This document shows, piece after piece, positions 19,009 through 28,371 of a stretch of DNA of 64,000 nucleotides (within the stretch, counting starts at the first letter, position 1; each line of letters begins with the position of its first letter). Source of the stretch: Bacteroidota bacterium (GTDB lineage Bacteria; Bacteroidota; Bacteroidia; B-17B0; Aurantibacillaceae); assembly GCA_021156365.1 (NCBI GenBank), contig JAJNDK010000015.1:29580-93579 (forward strand), written 5' to 3'. The notes under the pieces were generated by a model. That model was given only the letters and a program-made list of their open reading frames with translations, was not told where the DNA came from and made no database searches. The translations under genes and the position numbers were made by a program.

Positions 19009-20655
19009 ATGTTCAAAACAATTTCATCTGATCTCAAAGCAGGGCTTGTGGTATTCCTTGTTGCCCTTCCGCTTTGCCTCGGTATTTCTGTTGCCCAGGG
19101 TGTTAACCCCCTTGCTGGTTTGATCGCCGGTGTTATCGGGGGGATCGTGGTAGCCATGATCAGCGGCTCCAATTTAAGTGTAAGTGGCCCGGCTGCAGGT
19201 TTAACAGCCACGGTACTGGCGGCTCTTTTTCCGGAGAAATTCGGCCTTTCCATCCCGGCCCTGTCCTTCGATGCATTCCTGGTATCCGTTATGATCGCAG
19301 GCTGTTTCCAGGTAGTGTTGGGAGTTATCAAAGCAGGTATTATCGGCCATTATATACCGGTTGCTGTTATCAAAGGGATGTTGTCCGGTATCGGTATCAT
19401 CCTTGTTGAGAAGCAGATCCCGCATCTTTTTGGTCATGATAAAGATCCCGAGGGAGATTTCCAGTTCCAGCAAAGTGACGGAGAAAATACCTTTACGGAA
19501 ATGTTCCGGGTGGTAGACGATATAAGCGTTGGCGCTACTATTATAGGGCTTAGCTGTCTCGCATTACTTATTTTCTGGAATACAGGGTTTGTAAAAAAGA
19601 ACCGCATACTGAGTATGTTCCCCGGCCCGCTGGTGGTCGTGGTTGTCGGTGTGCTGATCAACCTTGGTTTGAATATGTATGCACCGGATGTAGCCGTTCA
19701 GGGCAAACACCTCGTGGATATGCCGGATCTGAGCACCTGGGATAAGCTCCGCAGCAATATGGTATTCGCTGATTTCTCAGCCCTTGGCAATGCCCATGTG
19801 TGGAGTGTAGGTATTGCACTCGGACTGATCGCAAGTATCGAATCATTATTGGGAGTGGAAGCAGTAGATAAGCTGGACCCCGAATTCAATACTACTCCTA
19901 CCAACCGTGAGCTGATCGCACAGGGCGCGGGAAATATTCTTTGCGGGTTCATTGGAGGTATCCCGATCACATCTGTTATCGTACGTAGTTCAGCCAATGT
20001 AAGCGCCGGAGCCAAGTCGAAGCTATCTTCGATCACACACGGGCTCCTGCTGCTGACCGCTATTTTCCTGATCCCTTCTGTACTCGAAATGATACCGCTC
20101 TCTGCACTGGCTGCGATCCTTATCCTCACCGGGTGGAAATTATTCCTGCCTACAAAAGGCACGGTTAAAACATTCCTTGCTTCGGTACGTTTGGGGCTAA
20201 CGAAGATCGGGTTAAAGATCGGCGATACAGTGAAAGACAAAGAAGTATTCAGAGAAGGTCTCGCACAACTCTTGCCTTTCCTTGTTACACTGATCGTGAT
20301 GTATTTTACCGATCTGTTGAAAGGCGTTGCAGCCGGCCTCTTCGTTGGTATCATCTTTATCCTGCGGCAGAATTTCAAAGATCCGTTCCGTTTATTGGCG
20401 GATACGATCGACGGGCAGAAATTTTATTTTATCCGCCTGCAGCAAAATGTAACGTTCATCAATAAAGGAAAATTTATCGAGTTCTTTCATTCGGTAGAGC
20501 CCGGCTCAAAAGTAGTGATCGACGGAGGCAGGTGCTCATTTATCGATCGTGATGTATTGGAAACCATAACGGAATTCAAACAATCTTCACAAATGAAGAA
20601 TATAGAAGTGACGCTGGAAGGTATCACAGAAGTAGAGATTTTAAGTAAACACTAA
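19009..20655 (+). CDS. SulP-family inorganic anion transporter with STAS domain (likely bicarbonate)
   Basis: This 548-residue membrane protein has the SulP signature early in the chain (ALPLCLGISVAQGVNPLAG and a SGSNLSVSGPAAGLT motif). Many transmembrane helices run to about residue 440, and a cytoplasmic STAS-like domain closes the chain (about 450-545, with VVIDGGRCSFIDRDVLETI). SulP proteins move sulfate, bicarbonate or other anions, often with Na+ or H+. The next gene, 20 bp downstream, is a beta-carbonic anhydrase; that pairing suggests bicarbonate as substrate and a CO2/bicarbonate supply role. The family is certain; the substrate is inferred from the neighbour. Confidence 0.88.
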   Translation: MFKTISSDLKAGLVVFLVALPLCLGISVAQGVNPLAGLIAGVIGGIVVAMISGSNLSVSGPAAGLTATVLAALFPEKFGLSIPALSFDAFLVSVMIAGCFQVVLGVIKAGIIGHYIPVAVIKGMLSGIGIILVEKQIPHLFGHDKDPEGDFQFQQSDGENTFTEMFRVVDDISVGATIIGLSCLALLIFWNTGFVKKNRILSMFPGPLVVVVVGVLINLGLNMYAPDVAVQGKHLVDMPDLSTWDKLRSNMVFADFSALGNAHVWSVGIALGLIASIESLLGVEAVDKLDPEFNTTPTNRELIAQGAGNILCGFIGGIPITSVIVRSSANVSAGAKSKLSSITHGLLLLTAIFLIPSVLEMIPLSALAAILILTGWKLFLPTKGTVKTFLASVRLGLTKIGLKIGDTVKDKEVFREGLAQLLPFLVTLIVMYFTDLLKGVAAGLFVGIIFILRQNFKDPFRLLADTIDGQKFYFIRLQQNVTFINKGKFIEFFHSVEPGSKVVIDGGRCSFIDRDVLETITEFKQSSQMKNIEVTLEGITEVEILSKH

Positions 20656-20675
20656 TCAACTAATAAAGAAACAAA

Positions 20676-21311
20676 ATGATAGACGATTCATATAAAAAAT
20701 TAATAGAAGGAAACAGAAAGTACGCAATGGAAAAAAAATACGACGATCCGGAGTATTTTAAAAAACTTTCCATTGGACAGACTCCCGAGTATTTATGGAT
20801 AGGATGCAGCGATAGCCGCGTACCTGCCAACGAGATCACAGGCACACAAAGCGGGGAGATCTTTGTACACAGGAACATTGCCAACCTGGTGATACATACC
20901 GATTTTAATGCACTGAGCGTGATTGCATACGCAGTAGATGTTTTAAAAGTAAAACACATAATCGTGTGCGGCCATTATGGCTGTGGCGGTGTTCGCGCAG
21001 CCATGACCAATAAGGCGCACGGATTTGTAGACAGCTGGTTGCGACATATCAAAGAAGTATATACCAAGTATAAACCGGAGCTGGAAGCGATCGAAGATTT
21101 CGACAAAAGAGCCGACCGTCTCACGGAGCTGAATGTTATAGAGCAGGTAAAGAACCTCTGCAAGACCATTGTAGTACAGAATGCATGGAAAGAGCGCACC
21201 TTGCTGGTACATGGCTGGGTGTATGGTTTGAACAGCGGTTTGGTAAAAGATCTCGATGTGATGCACGAAGACCAGATGGATATCGAATCGGTATTCCGCT
21301 ATGAAGTGTAA
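20676..21311 (+). CDS. can: Beta-class carbonic anhydrase
   Basis: This 211-residue enzyme interconverts CO2 and bicarbonate. The beta-class zinc ligands are all present: Cys44 in the CSDSRVP motif, and His100 and Cys103 in GHYGCGGV. The catalytic Asp46/Arg48 dyad is also present. Length and motif spacing match the Can/CynT type. It lies 20 bp after the SulP transporter, evidently in one operon, so it may balance the bicarbonate that is imported. A strong terminator follows. Confidence 0.95.
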   Translation: MIDDSYKKLIEGNRKYAMEKKYDDPEYFKKLSIGQTPEYLWIGCSDSRVPANEITGTQSGEIFVHRNIANLVIHTDFNALSVIAYAVDVLKVKHIIVCGHYGCGGVRAAMTNKAHGFVDSWLRHIKEVYTKYKPELEAIEDFDKRADRLTELNVIEQVKNLCKTIVVQNAWKERTLLVHGWVYGLNSGLVKDLDVMHEDQMDIESVFRYEV

Positions 21312-21337
21312 GCAGTATTTTATCTGATAAAACAGTG

Positions 21338-21368
21338 AACCTCCGGCCCAAAACCCGGAGGTTTTTTT
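21338..21368 (+). terminator. Terminator between carbonic anhydrase and the convergent TonB-domain gene
   Basis: AACCTCCGG (21338-21346) pairs with CCGGAGGTT (21355-21363), followed by a T-run to 21368. Confidence 0.9.
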
Positions 21369-21384
21369 ATGCCCGTTCGCTTGC

Positions 21385-22206
21385 TTAGTAAGCCCCCATC
21401 CGTTGCGAACCCTGCACGTTATCGCGGTAACCGGAGTTCAGCTTGAAAACGATCGAATAGGTCATTTTACATCTCACCAGCCTGTCATCTTTTTTTCCGG
21501 GAAACCATTTTGTTTGCCCGATCACGCGGACAGCCTCTTCGTTGCAGCCACCTGCGACAGGTTTTTTTACTTCTATATTGGATATAAACCCATTCGGTTC
21601 TACAATAAATGTAAGCACTACCGTGCCTTCGAGATTCTTGCTTTTGGCTTCCTGCGGGTATTCCAGCTCGGCCGCTATATATTTCAGCAGCGAATCGCTC
21701 CCGTGAATATAAACAGGCTGTTTGTTTACTTTGTCATATATTACGGTGCTTGTGTCCACTGGTAGTTTAGCGGGGTTGGCATTTTCCTTATCTTTCCGTT
21801 TGAGTGTTTTCTTATAACGGGAAACAGAGAAAGGGATGCTGATGAAGTGCTCATATTTTACAGGCTGCCTCTGTTTGATAGCAGGGTTCCACAGCAATAA
21901 GCCAAACAGACGAAGAGCTTCTGCATCTATTTCCGGATCCACGGTGTTCAGCAGTTTGTAGGAAGAGATCTCACCATTGTCATTGCAGGTATATTGAATG
22001 TCGACCTTGCCTTCGATCTTCTTTTTCAATGCATTTTCGGGGTACACAAGGTGAAAATCCAGGAAGCGCTTCAGCTCTTCCTTGCCACCATAATTCTCCG
22101 GTAGCTCATCCACCCCTGTCGAAAGAAAAGCAGGGACCTCAAGCTGGCATTTCAACGAAAGACTACTCAGTAGGAGTGCGGCGTATAATAAACAGCGTTT
22201 CATCAT
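21385..22206 (-). CDS. Secreted protein with two TonB C-terminal-like domains (273 aa)
   Basis: A signal peptide (to about residue 20) precedes two TonB_C-like repeats, about 55-130 (YPENALKKKIEGKVDIQYTC) and 175-255 (YPQEAKSKNLEGTVVLTFIV). The second holds the usual basic/aromatic W-F-P segment (TKWFPGKK). Classical TonB has an N-terminal membrane anchor, a Pro-rich linker and one domain; this protein has none of the linker. It is therefore more like the periplasmic energy-transducer-related proteins common in Bacteroidota than a true TonB. It lies 10 bp downstream of pfkA on the same strand, so the two may be cotranscribed. Its partner receptor is unknown. Confidence 0.75.
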   Translation of the reverse strand: MMKRCLLYAALLLSSLSLKCQLEVPAFLSTGVDELPENYGGKEELKRFLDFHLVYPENALKKKIEGKVDIQYTCNDNGEISSYKLLNTVDPEIDAEALRLFGLLLWNPAIKQRQPVKYEHFISIPFSVSRYKKTLKRKDKENANPAKLPVDTSTVIYDKVNKQPVYIHGSDSLLKYIAAELEYPQEAKSKNLEGTVVLTFIVEPNGFISNIEVKKPVAGGCNEEAVRVIGQTKWFPGKKDDRLVRCKMTYSIVFKLNSGYRDNVQGSQRMGAY

Positions 22207-22216
22207 CTTATTTTTT

Positions 22217-23185
22217 TTATAAAGAAAGGATCTCCATCATTTTTAACAGTTCCGGGTTCAGTTCTTCAATATGCTTGATCGCCTGGCTGAAAGGGGTATG
22301 GCAGATCTCCTTATTGACGATACCTACCATGACGTTCTTTTTGCCCTCCAGCAGCGCCTGCACGGCTGCATATCCCATCCGGCTTGCGTTTACCCGTTCC
22401 ATGCAGGTAGGAGCCCCGCCCCGCTGGATGTGTCCGAGCACCGATACCCGCACATCGTAGTTCGGGTATTTTTCTTTCACCTTTTCAGCCACTTTGTAGC
22501 CCCCCCCGTTCTCATCACCTTCCGCCACAATAATGATCTTGCTCGACTTGTCTTTCCGGCCTTTTCCGAGGCGGGCCAGTATCCGGCTGATGTCGTTTTT
22601 GCTCTCCGGGATCATGATCCCCTCAGCGCCTACGGCAATACCGCTTCGAAGAGCGATCAGGCCCGCATCCCGTCCCATTACTTCCACAATGAACACCCTG
22701 TCATGGCTTTCGGCAGTGTCCCGGATCTTATCCACGGCGTCCACCACCGTATTGATAGCTGTATCATAGCCAATCGTGAAATCGGTCCCTACCAGGTCGT
22801 TGTCGATGGTGCCGGGGCATCCGATAATATTGATGGGGTAGAGGCTGCTGAACTCTTCCGCCCCTGTAAAAGTACCATTCCCGCCAATGGCTACCATGCC
22901 TTCGATCCCCTGTTTTTGTAGGTTTTCCCAGGCTTTTTCCATGCCTTCTTTGCTCATAAAACGCTGGCTGCGGGCCGTTTTCAGTATCGTGCCCCCCCGC
23001 TGGATGATATTGGATACCGATTTTTTCGTCAGGCTGATAAATTCGCCATTGATCATTCCCTCGTATCCATGCATAATTCCAATGGTTTCCAGGTTATTAT
23101 AGGATGCCGTACGCACTACTGCGCGGATACAGGCATTCATGCCCGGGGAATCGCCTCCTGACGTAAAAACAGCAATTTTCTGCAT
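22217..23185 (-). CDS. pfkA: ATP-dependent 6-phosphofructokinase
   Basis: This 322-residue glycolytic enzyme phosphorylates fructose 6-phosphate to fructose 1,6-bisphosphate. Visible landmarks of the PfkA family are the N-terminal nucleotide loop TSGGDSPGMNACIRAVVR, the catalytic PGTIDND motif, the substrate motif MGRDAG and the IQRGGAPT segment. The length matches bacterial PfkA (about 320 residues). The Gly of the GGDSPG loop and the GNGTFTGA stretch fit an ATP-type rather than a PPi-type enzyme, though sequence alone is not final on this point. It is divergent from the nucleotide-sugar operon that starts 68 bp away. Confidence 0.95.
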   Translation of the reverse strand: MQKIAVFTSGGDSPGMNACIRAVVRTASYNNLETIGIMHGYEGMINGEFISLTKKSVSNIIQRGGTILKTARSQRFMSKEGMEKAWENLQKQGIEGMVAIGGNGTFTGAEEFSSLYPINIIGCPGTIDNDLVGTDFTIGYDTAINTVVDAVDKIRDTAESHDRVFIVEVMGRDAGLIALRSGIAVGAEGIMIPESKNDISRILARLGKGRKDKSSKIIIVAEGDENGGGYKVAEKVKEKYPNYDVRVSVLGHIQRGGAPTCMERVNASRMGYAAVQALLEGKKNVMVGIVNKEICHTPFSQAIKHIEELNPELLKMMEILSL

Positions 23186-23252
23186 AACAATTCTTTAAAG
23201 TATAAAAATACGGAATTAGTTATTATTTAATATCTTCGCACATCGTAAAAAC

Positions 23253-24380
23253 ATGGCTACACTTACAAAAAAAATACAGATGGTGGACCTTAAGGGCCAG
23301 TATCTGAAAATCAAGGAAGAAGTTGACAAAGGGATCGCGGAAGTAATAGAAAGCACGGCATTTATCAACGGTCCTGCAGTAAAGGAATTCCAGGCCGATT
23401 TTGAGAAATACCTGGACGTAAAACATGTGATCCCCTGTGCCAACGGTACCGATGCCCTGCAGATCGCAATGATGGCCCTGGGCCTGAAACCCGGTGATGA
23501 AGTGATCACAGCGGATTTCACCTATGTAGCCACTGCTGAGGTAATTGGCCTGCTTGGTCTTACACCGGTATTGGTGGATGTATATCCCGATACCTTTACC
23601 ATTGATGTGGCTGCCATCGAAAAAGCCATCACCCCGAAAACCAAAGCTATTGTACCCGTACATTTATTCGGCCAATGCGCGGAAATGGAAGCGATCATGG
23701 AGCTCGCAAACAAACACAAGCTGTATGTGATCGAAGATGTAGCACAGGCTATAGGCGCTGATTATACTTTTGCCAACGGTACCAGACAAAAAGCAGGCAC
23801 CATTGGCACTATCGGCTGTACATCTTTCTTCCCAAGCAAGAATTTAGGCTGTTATGGTGACGGCGGTGCCATGTATACCAATGATGAAGAGATCGCGAAG
23901 AAATTAAAAATGATCTCCCACCACGGGCAGTCGGTGCAGTATGTACACGATGTGTTGGGCGTGAATTCCCGTTTGGATACTATGCAGGCGGCCATTCTGA
24001 AAGTGAAGCTGAAGCACCTCGATGAATATGCGGCAGCACGAAACAAAGTGGCAGCGCATTACGACAAGGCATTTGCAGGTCATCCGAATATGAAGATCCC
24101 TGTGCGTGTAAAAAATTCCGATCACGTATTCCACCAGTACACGCTTCAGCTGGTAAATACCGACCGTACGAAGCTGCGCGAATACCTGGCAGAGCGGAAC
24201 ATTCCATCGATGATCTATTATCCGATCCCTTTGCATAAGCAGAATGCATTCAAGAGCGAAGGAAGCTTCCCGGTTACGGAGCAGCTGTGTGACACAGTAT
24301 TCTCATTGCCGATCCATACCGAAATGGAGGAGGATACACTTCAGTACATTACGGATAACGTTTTGAGTTTTTTCAACTAA
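23253..24380 (+). CDS. DegT/DnrJ/EryC1/StrS-family sugar aminotransferase
   Basis: This PLP-dependent enzyme of 375 residues transfers an amino group to a nucleotide-linked keto sugar. The PLP lysine is Lys196 in SFFPSKNLGCYGDGG, and other family motifs are GTDALQIAMMALG and DVAQAIGADY. The sequence is closest in feel to WbpE/WlbC-type enzymes that act on UDP-3-keto sugars, but that is judgement, not a search result. It starts a four-gene run with a UDP-glucose dehydrogenase and a UDP-glucuronate decarboxylase-like gene, pointing to production of modified sugars for LPS or capsule. A TATCTTCG box (23231-23238) is a candidate -7 element. Confidence 0.9.
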   Translation: MATLTKKIQMVDLKGQYLKIKEEVDKGIAEVIESTAFINGPAVKEFQADFEKYLDVKHVIPCANGTDALQIAMMALGLKPGDEVITADFTYVATAEVIGLLGLTPVLVDVYPDTFTIDVAAIEKAITPKTKAIVPVHLFGQCAEMEAIMELANKHKLYVIEDVAQAIGADYTFANGTRQKAGTIGTIGCTSFFPSKNLGCYGDGGAMYTNDEEIAKKLKMISHHGQSVQYVHDVLGVNSRLDTMQAAILKVKLKHLDEYAAARNKVAAHYDKAFAGHPNMKIPVRVKNSDHVFHQYTLQLVNTDRTKLREYLAERNIPSMIYYPIPLHKQNAFKSEGSFPVTEQLCDTVFSLPIHTEMEEDTLQYITDNVLSFFN

Positions 24381-24395
24381 AATAAACAATAACAA

Positions 24396-24425
24396 CCCCG
24401 TCGCGAAGCTTCGCGAGCTATCGGG
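24396..24425. repeat. Nested palindromic repeat between two operon genes
   Basis: Outer arms CCCCG (24396-24400) and CGGGG (24421-24425) enclose the perfect 16-bp palindrome TCGCGAAGCTTCGCGA and half of the AGCTATCGGG motif. It looks like a shortened member of the CCCGATA...TATCGGG family seen at 13548, 44868, 45376, 51261 and 56563. Confidence 0.7.
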
Positions 24426-24441
24426 GCGTAACCAGGAATTT

Positions 24442-25752
24442 ATGAATATAGCAGTAGTAGGAACAGGATATGTAGGATTGGTAACGGGCACCTGCCTTGC
24501 CGAAACGGGAAATACCGTGATATGTGTCGACATCAATGAAGAAAAAGTGAATAAGATGCGGAACGGCGAAGTGCCGATCTACGAGCCACACCTCGATGTA
24601 TTGTTCCACCGCAATATCAAAGCGGGACGTTTGAAATTCACTACCAACCTTGCTGAAGCGATCGAAAAAGCAGCGATCATATTCCTTGCATTGCCTACAC
24701 CTCCGGGTGAGGATGGAAGCGCCGACCTGAGCTACATCTTAGGTGTGGCCGACGACCTCGGAAAGCTGATGAAAGATTACAAAGTATTGGTGGATAAAAG
24801 TACAGTACCGGTAGGCACTGCAGAAAAAGTACGTGAAGCTGTTGCAAAGAACTGTAAAACGGATTTTGACGTGGTTTCCAACCCCGAATTTTTACGTGAA
24901 GGATTTGCAGTGGACGATTTCCTGAAACCGGACAGGGTAGTGGTGGGCACCAGCTCTCCGCGTGCCAAACAGCTGATGGAAGAATTGTACAAGCCCTATG
25001 TTCGCTCGGGCAACCCGATCATCTTTATGGATGAGAAATCGGCTGAGCTGACGAAATATGCAGCCAATGCATTCCTGGCAACCAAGATCACTTTTATGAA
25101 TGAGATCGCTAACCTTTGCGAGAAGTTAGGCGCAGATGTGGACATGGTACGTATTGGCATCGGAAGTGATGACCGGATCGGGAAGCGTTTTTTATTCCCG
25201 GGTATAGGTTATGGCGGAAGCTGTTTCCCGAAGGATGTGCAGGCTTTGCACAGATCGGCGAACGAAGTGGACTATGATTTCAGGATCCTTACTTCGGTAA
25301 TGGAGATCAACGAAAAACAAAAGACCATTATCATTCCGAAGATCCAGGATTATTTTAAGGGCAACCTGAAAGGAAAACATTTTGCACTCTGGGGACTGGC
25401 TTTCAAGCCGGATACGGACGATATCCGCGAAGCGCCTGCATTGTATATCATCGATGAATTGCTGGCAGCAGGCGCTACTGTTTCTGCACACGATCCGGAA
25501 GCGATGAGCAATGTAAAAAAACTGTTAGGGGATAAAATTAAATTTTCCGACGATCCGTATGAAGCGCTGTCGCATGCAGATGCGCTTATCATCTGCACCG
25601 AATGGTCGCTGTTCAGAACACCTGATTTTGAAAAGGTGTCGGCATCGCTGAAAAATAAAGTGATCTTCGACGGAAGGAATTTATACAGCAATGATCAGAT
25701 GAAAAAACTGGGATATTATTATTCCAGCATTGGAAGAGAAACAGTAAGATAA
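24442..25752 (+). CDS. ugd: UDP-glucose 6-dehydrogenase
   Basis: This 436-residue NAD-dependent enzyme oxidises UDP-glucose to UDP-glucuronate. It opens with the Rossmann motif [17 protein letters not shown]. It has the [11 protein letters not shown] and NPEFLREG motifs of the family, and the catalytic cysteine is Cys261 in [10 protein letters not shown]. The C-terminal UDP-binding domain ([17 protein letters not shown]) is complete. The next gene resembles UDP-glucuronate decarboxylase, so the pair would form UDP-xylose from UDP-glucose. Confidence 0.95.
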   Translation: MNIAVVGTGYVGLVTGTCLAETGNTVICVDINEEKVNKMRNGEVPIYEPHLDVLFHRNIKAGRLKFTTNLAEAIEKAAIIFLALPTPPGEDGSADLSYILGVADDLGKLMKDYKVLVDKSTVPVGTAEKVREAVAKNCKTDFDVVSNPEFLREGFAVDDFLKPDRVVVGTSSPRAKQLMEELYKPYVRSGNPIIFMDEKSAELTKYAANAFLATKITFMNEIANLCEKLGADVDMVRIGIGSDDRIGKRFLFPGIGYGGSCFPKDVQALHRSANEVDYDFRILTSVMEINEKQKTIIIPKIQDYFKGNLKGKHFALWGLAFKPDTDDIREAPALYIIDELLAAGATVSAHDPEAMSNVKKLLGDKIKFSDDPYEALSHADALIICTEWSLFRTPDFEKVSASLKNKVIFDGRNLYSNDQMKKLGYYYSSIGRETVR

Positions 25753-25786
25753 TTGTAGGATCAAACGAATTTTGAGTTTTCAGCAT

Positions 25787-26773
25787 ATGCAAAAAAGAGT
25801 ATTAATAACAGGTGCAGCAGGCTTTTTGGGCTCTCACCTCTGCGATCGTTTTATCAGGGAAGGATATCATGTGATCGGGATGGATAACCTGATAACGGGT
25901 GATCTGAAAAACATCGAGCACTTGTTCAAACTGCCGGCTTTCGAATTCTATCATCATGATGTGAGTAAATTCATTCATGTGCCGGGCAAGCTGGATTACA
26001 TCCTGCATTTCGCTTCGCCGGCGAGTCCTATCGATTACCTGAAAATACCTATTCAAACCCTGAAGGTTTCTTCCCTCGGAACACATAATGTACTCGGGCT
26101 TGCACGTGTAAAAAATGCACGTGTGCTTGTGGCTTCCACCAGCGAAGTATACGGCGATCCGCACGTGCACCCGCAGACAGAAGAATACTGGGGCAATGTG
26201 AATCCTGTTGGTCCGCGCGGCTGCTACGATGAGGCAAAACGTTTCATGGAAGCGCTCACGATGGCCTATCACGATACACATAACCTGGAAACACGGATTA
26301 TTCGTATTTTTAATACATACGGTCCACGCATGCGACTGAACGACGGACGGGTATTGCCTGCATTCATCGGTCAGGCTTTACGCGGCGAAGACCTTACCAT
26401 GTTCGGTGATGGCAGTCAAACACGCAGCTTCTGTTATGTGGATGACCTTGTGGAAGGCATTTACCGCTTGCTGTTGAGTGATTATCATATGCCGGTGAAC
26501 ATTGGCAATCCAAGCGAGATCACGATCAAAGAATTCGGGGAAGAAATATTGAAGCTGACAGGAGCCAATCAGAAACTGATCTCCCTGGCGCTTCCGAAAG
26601 ACGATCCGAAACAACGTCGTCCGGATATCACCAAAGCACGGGAGATCCTGGGCTGGGAGCCGAAAGTGAGCCGTGCAGAAGGATTGAAGATCACCTACGA
26701 ATATTTTAAGTCCCTGTCGAAAGACGAGCTGAACAAAACAGAGCACCGCAATTTAGAAACCCTGAATAAGTGA
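25787..26773 (+). CDS. UDP-glucuronate decarboxylase-like NAD-dependent epimerase/dehydratase
   Basis: The ATG at 25787 is chosen over an in-frame TTG 15 bp upstream because it starts directly at the Rossmann fold ([18 protein letters not shown], GxxGxxG). This short-chain dehydrogenase of 328 residues has the catalytic Tyr147-x-x-x-Lys151 (CYDEAKR). It also has the UXS-type stretches [14 protein letters not shown] and [14 protein letters not shown] enzymes convert UDP-glucuronate to UDP-xylose, the product expected from the adjacent ugd. Its last four bases overlap the acylphosphatase start. The UXS assignment is good, though other UDP-sugar epimerases share the fold. Confidence 0.88.
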   Translation: MQKRVLITGAAGFLGSHLCDRFIREGYHVIGMDNLITGDLKNIEHLFKLPAFEFYHHDVSKFIHVPGKLDYILHFASPASPIDYLKIPIQTLKVSSLGTHNVLGLARVKNARVLVASTSEVYGDPHVHPQTEEYWGNVNPVGPRGCYDEAKRFMEALTMAYHDTHNLETRIIRIFNTYGPRMRLNDGRVLPAFIGQALRGEDLTMFGDGSQTRSFCYVDDLVEGIYRLLLSDYHMPVNIGNPSEITIKEFGEEILKLTGANQKLISLALPKDDPKQRRPDITKAREILGWEPKVSRAEGLKITYEYFKSLSKDELNKTEHRNLETLNK

Positions 26774-27042
26774 TCAGGCACTACAACATTACTGTAAAAG
26801 GAAAAGTACAGGGCGTCTCGTATCGTTTTGCCGCACATAATATGGCATTGAAATTATCGCTGACCGGCCTGGTGAAAAATCTGGCCAATGGCGATGTATA
26901 CATTGAAGCGGAAGGCACGGAAGAAAACATCAATAAGATGATCGAGTGGTGTTACATTGGTCCGCCGCTGGCAAAAGTAAAGGAAGTTGCTGCCGAAGAG
27001 CAGGAAGTGAAAGGTTACCGGAATTTCGAGCTGAAAAGATAA
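26770..27042 (+). CDS. acyP: Acylphosphatase
   Basis: This 90-residue protein hydrolyses acyl phosphates. It starts with GTG in a GTGA overlap with the previous stop, which indicates translational coupling. The family signature [12 protein letters not shown] contains the active-site Arg19, and Asn37 sits in [12 protein letters not shown] at the standard 18-residue spacing. A link to the sugar enzymes upstream is positional only; acylphosphatases are often placed without functional relation. Confidence 0.93.
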   Translation: MIRHYNITVKGKVQGVSYRFAAHNMALKLSLTGLVKNLANGDVYIEAEGTEENINKMIEWCYIGPPLAKVKEVAAEEQEVKGYRNFELKR

Positions 27043-27054
27043 GCACTTAGGTCA

Positions 27055-27124
27055 GCCGCAGATTCTCGCAGATTTCGCGGATGGTATAAATGAAAAATCT
27101 GCGTTGATCCGTGGAATCCGCGGC
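27055..27124. repeat. Imperfect inverted intergenic repeat (CGCAGATT type)
   Basis: GCCGCAGATTC (27055-27065) pairs with GAATCCGCGGC (27114-27124) with one mismatch. Nested inside, CGCAGATTT (27067-27075) pairs perfectly with AAATCTGCG (27095-27103). This CGCAGATT/AATCCGCGG style is a dispersed repeat type I recall from several bacterial genomes; copy number here is not testable. Confidence 0.65.
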
Positions 27125-27174
27125 AAAAAGTTTAAGAATTAGTTCGCCTTAGACGAACGCTTCAATAAAATAAA

Positions 27175-28191
27175 ATGCTACAAAACGATTTAATACTACG
27201 TGCTGCAAGAGGCGAAGAGGTAGAACGCATACCGGTGTGGCTGATGCGCCAGGCAGGGCGTATACTTCCGGAATACCGCGAGGTGCGTGCAAAGGCAAAG
27301 AACTTTATCGAATTCGTGAAAAATCCGGAAATGGCCGCTGAGGTTACCATTCAGCCGGTAGATATTTTAGGAGTGGATGCGGCCATTATTTTTTCGGATA
27401 TCCTCGTGATCCCGGAAGCGATGGGACTTCCTTACCAGATGATAGAAAGCAAAGGTCCCCATTTCGAAAAGACCATACAAACAGCAAACGATATTGATGA
27501 GCTGCATATCTCATCCGGAGAGGAATTGAAATACGTAACGGATGCGATCACGCTTGCCAAAAAAGGACTGAACGGTCGTGTACCCCTGATCGGCTTTTGC
27601 GGAGCGCCCTGGACACTTTTTGCCTATATGGTGGAAGGCTCCGGCAGCAAGACATTCAGCAAGGCAAAGAAGTTTTTATACACACATCCCGATCTTTCTC
27701 ACAAACTGTTAGAGAAGATCGCTTTGTCTTCCATCAACTATTTAAAAGCGCAGATAGCAGCAGGGGCCGATATGTTGCAGATCTTCGATTCATGGGCAGG
27801 TGTGCTGGGCAAAGAACAATACCTGGAATTTTCCCTGAAATACATTTCCATGATCTGCGATGGTATCGGACAGCAGGTGCCGGTAACGGTATTTGCAAAA
27901 GATGCGCATTTTGCCATAGGAGATATTGCAAAACTAAAATGCAATACGATCGGGCTCGACTGGACGATGGATCCTCAGGTCTGCAGAACACTGGCAGGCA
28001 ACAAAACCCTGCAGGGCAATGCAGATCCCTGTATGCTTTATGCAGATGAAAAAACGATCGAAACGGAAGCAAAGAAAATGATCGCAGCATTCGGAAAGCA
28101 ACGCTACATAGCGAACCTGGGGCATGGGCTCTATCCGGATACGGACAAGAACAAGGTGAAATACTTTGTGGATTGCATCAGGGGTTTGTAA
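27175..28191 (+). CDS. hemE: Uroporphyrinogen decarboxylase
   Basis: This 338-residue heme-pathway enzyme converts uroporphyrinogen III to coproporphyrinogen III. The N-terminal substrate loop [16 protein letters not shown] carries the invariant arginines. The middle motif [20 protein letters not shown] and the C-terminal [11 protein letters not shown] stretch are also characteristic. The length is normal. No other heme genes are present, so it appears to be isolated from the rest of the pathway. Confidence 0.96.
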   Translation: MLQNDLILRAARGEEVERIPVWLMRQAGRILPEYREVRAKAKNFIEFVKNPEMAAEVTIQPVDILGVDAAIIFSDILVIPEAMGLPYQMIESKGPHFEKTIQTANDIDELHISSGEELKYVTDAITLAKKGLNGRVPLIGFCGAPWTLFAYMVEGSGSKTFSKAKKFLYTHPDLSHKLLEKIALSSINYLKAQIAAGADMLQIFDSWAGVLGKEQYLEFSLKYISMICDGIGQQVPVTVFAKDAHFAIGDIAKLKCNTIGLDWTMDPQVCRTLAGNKTLQGNADPCMLYADEKTIETEAKKMIAAFGKQRYIANLGHGLYPDTDKNKVKYFVDCIRGL

Positions 28192-28219
28192 TTGTGCTGT
28201 TCTTTTATTAAGTTTGATT

Positions 28220-28348
28220 ATGAAGAAGAAGAATGGGAAAACAAAAATGAAAAAGGCGAAAAAATCAAGGTTATATCTATCCCTTTTAAGCAATCTGGAA
28301 AAAATCCTAATAGAAGATAATGATTTGCTTCAGAAACTTGCCCGATAA
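28220..28348 (+). CDS. Possible small basic protein (42 aa)
   Basis: A short frame in the gap between hemE and the peptide transporter encodes MKKKNGKTKMKKAKKSRLYL followed by an amphipathic helix SLLSNLEKILIEDNDLLQ. The Lys-rich start and leucine-patterned end look like a real small helical protein, but there is no recognised family or strong start signal. It is listed with low confidence. Confidence 0.35.
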   Translation: MKKKNGKTKMKKAKKSRLYLSLLSNLEKILIEDNDLLQKLAR

Positions 28349-28371
28349 TCCTTTACTTTCATCACTGAACT

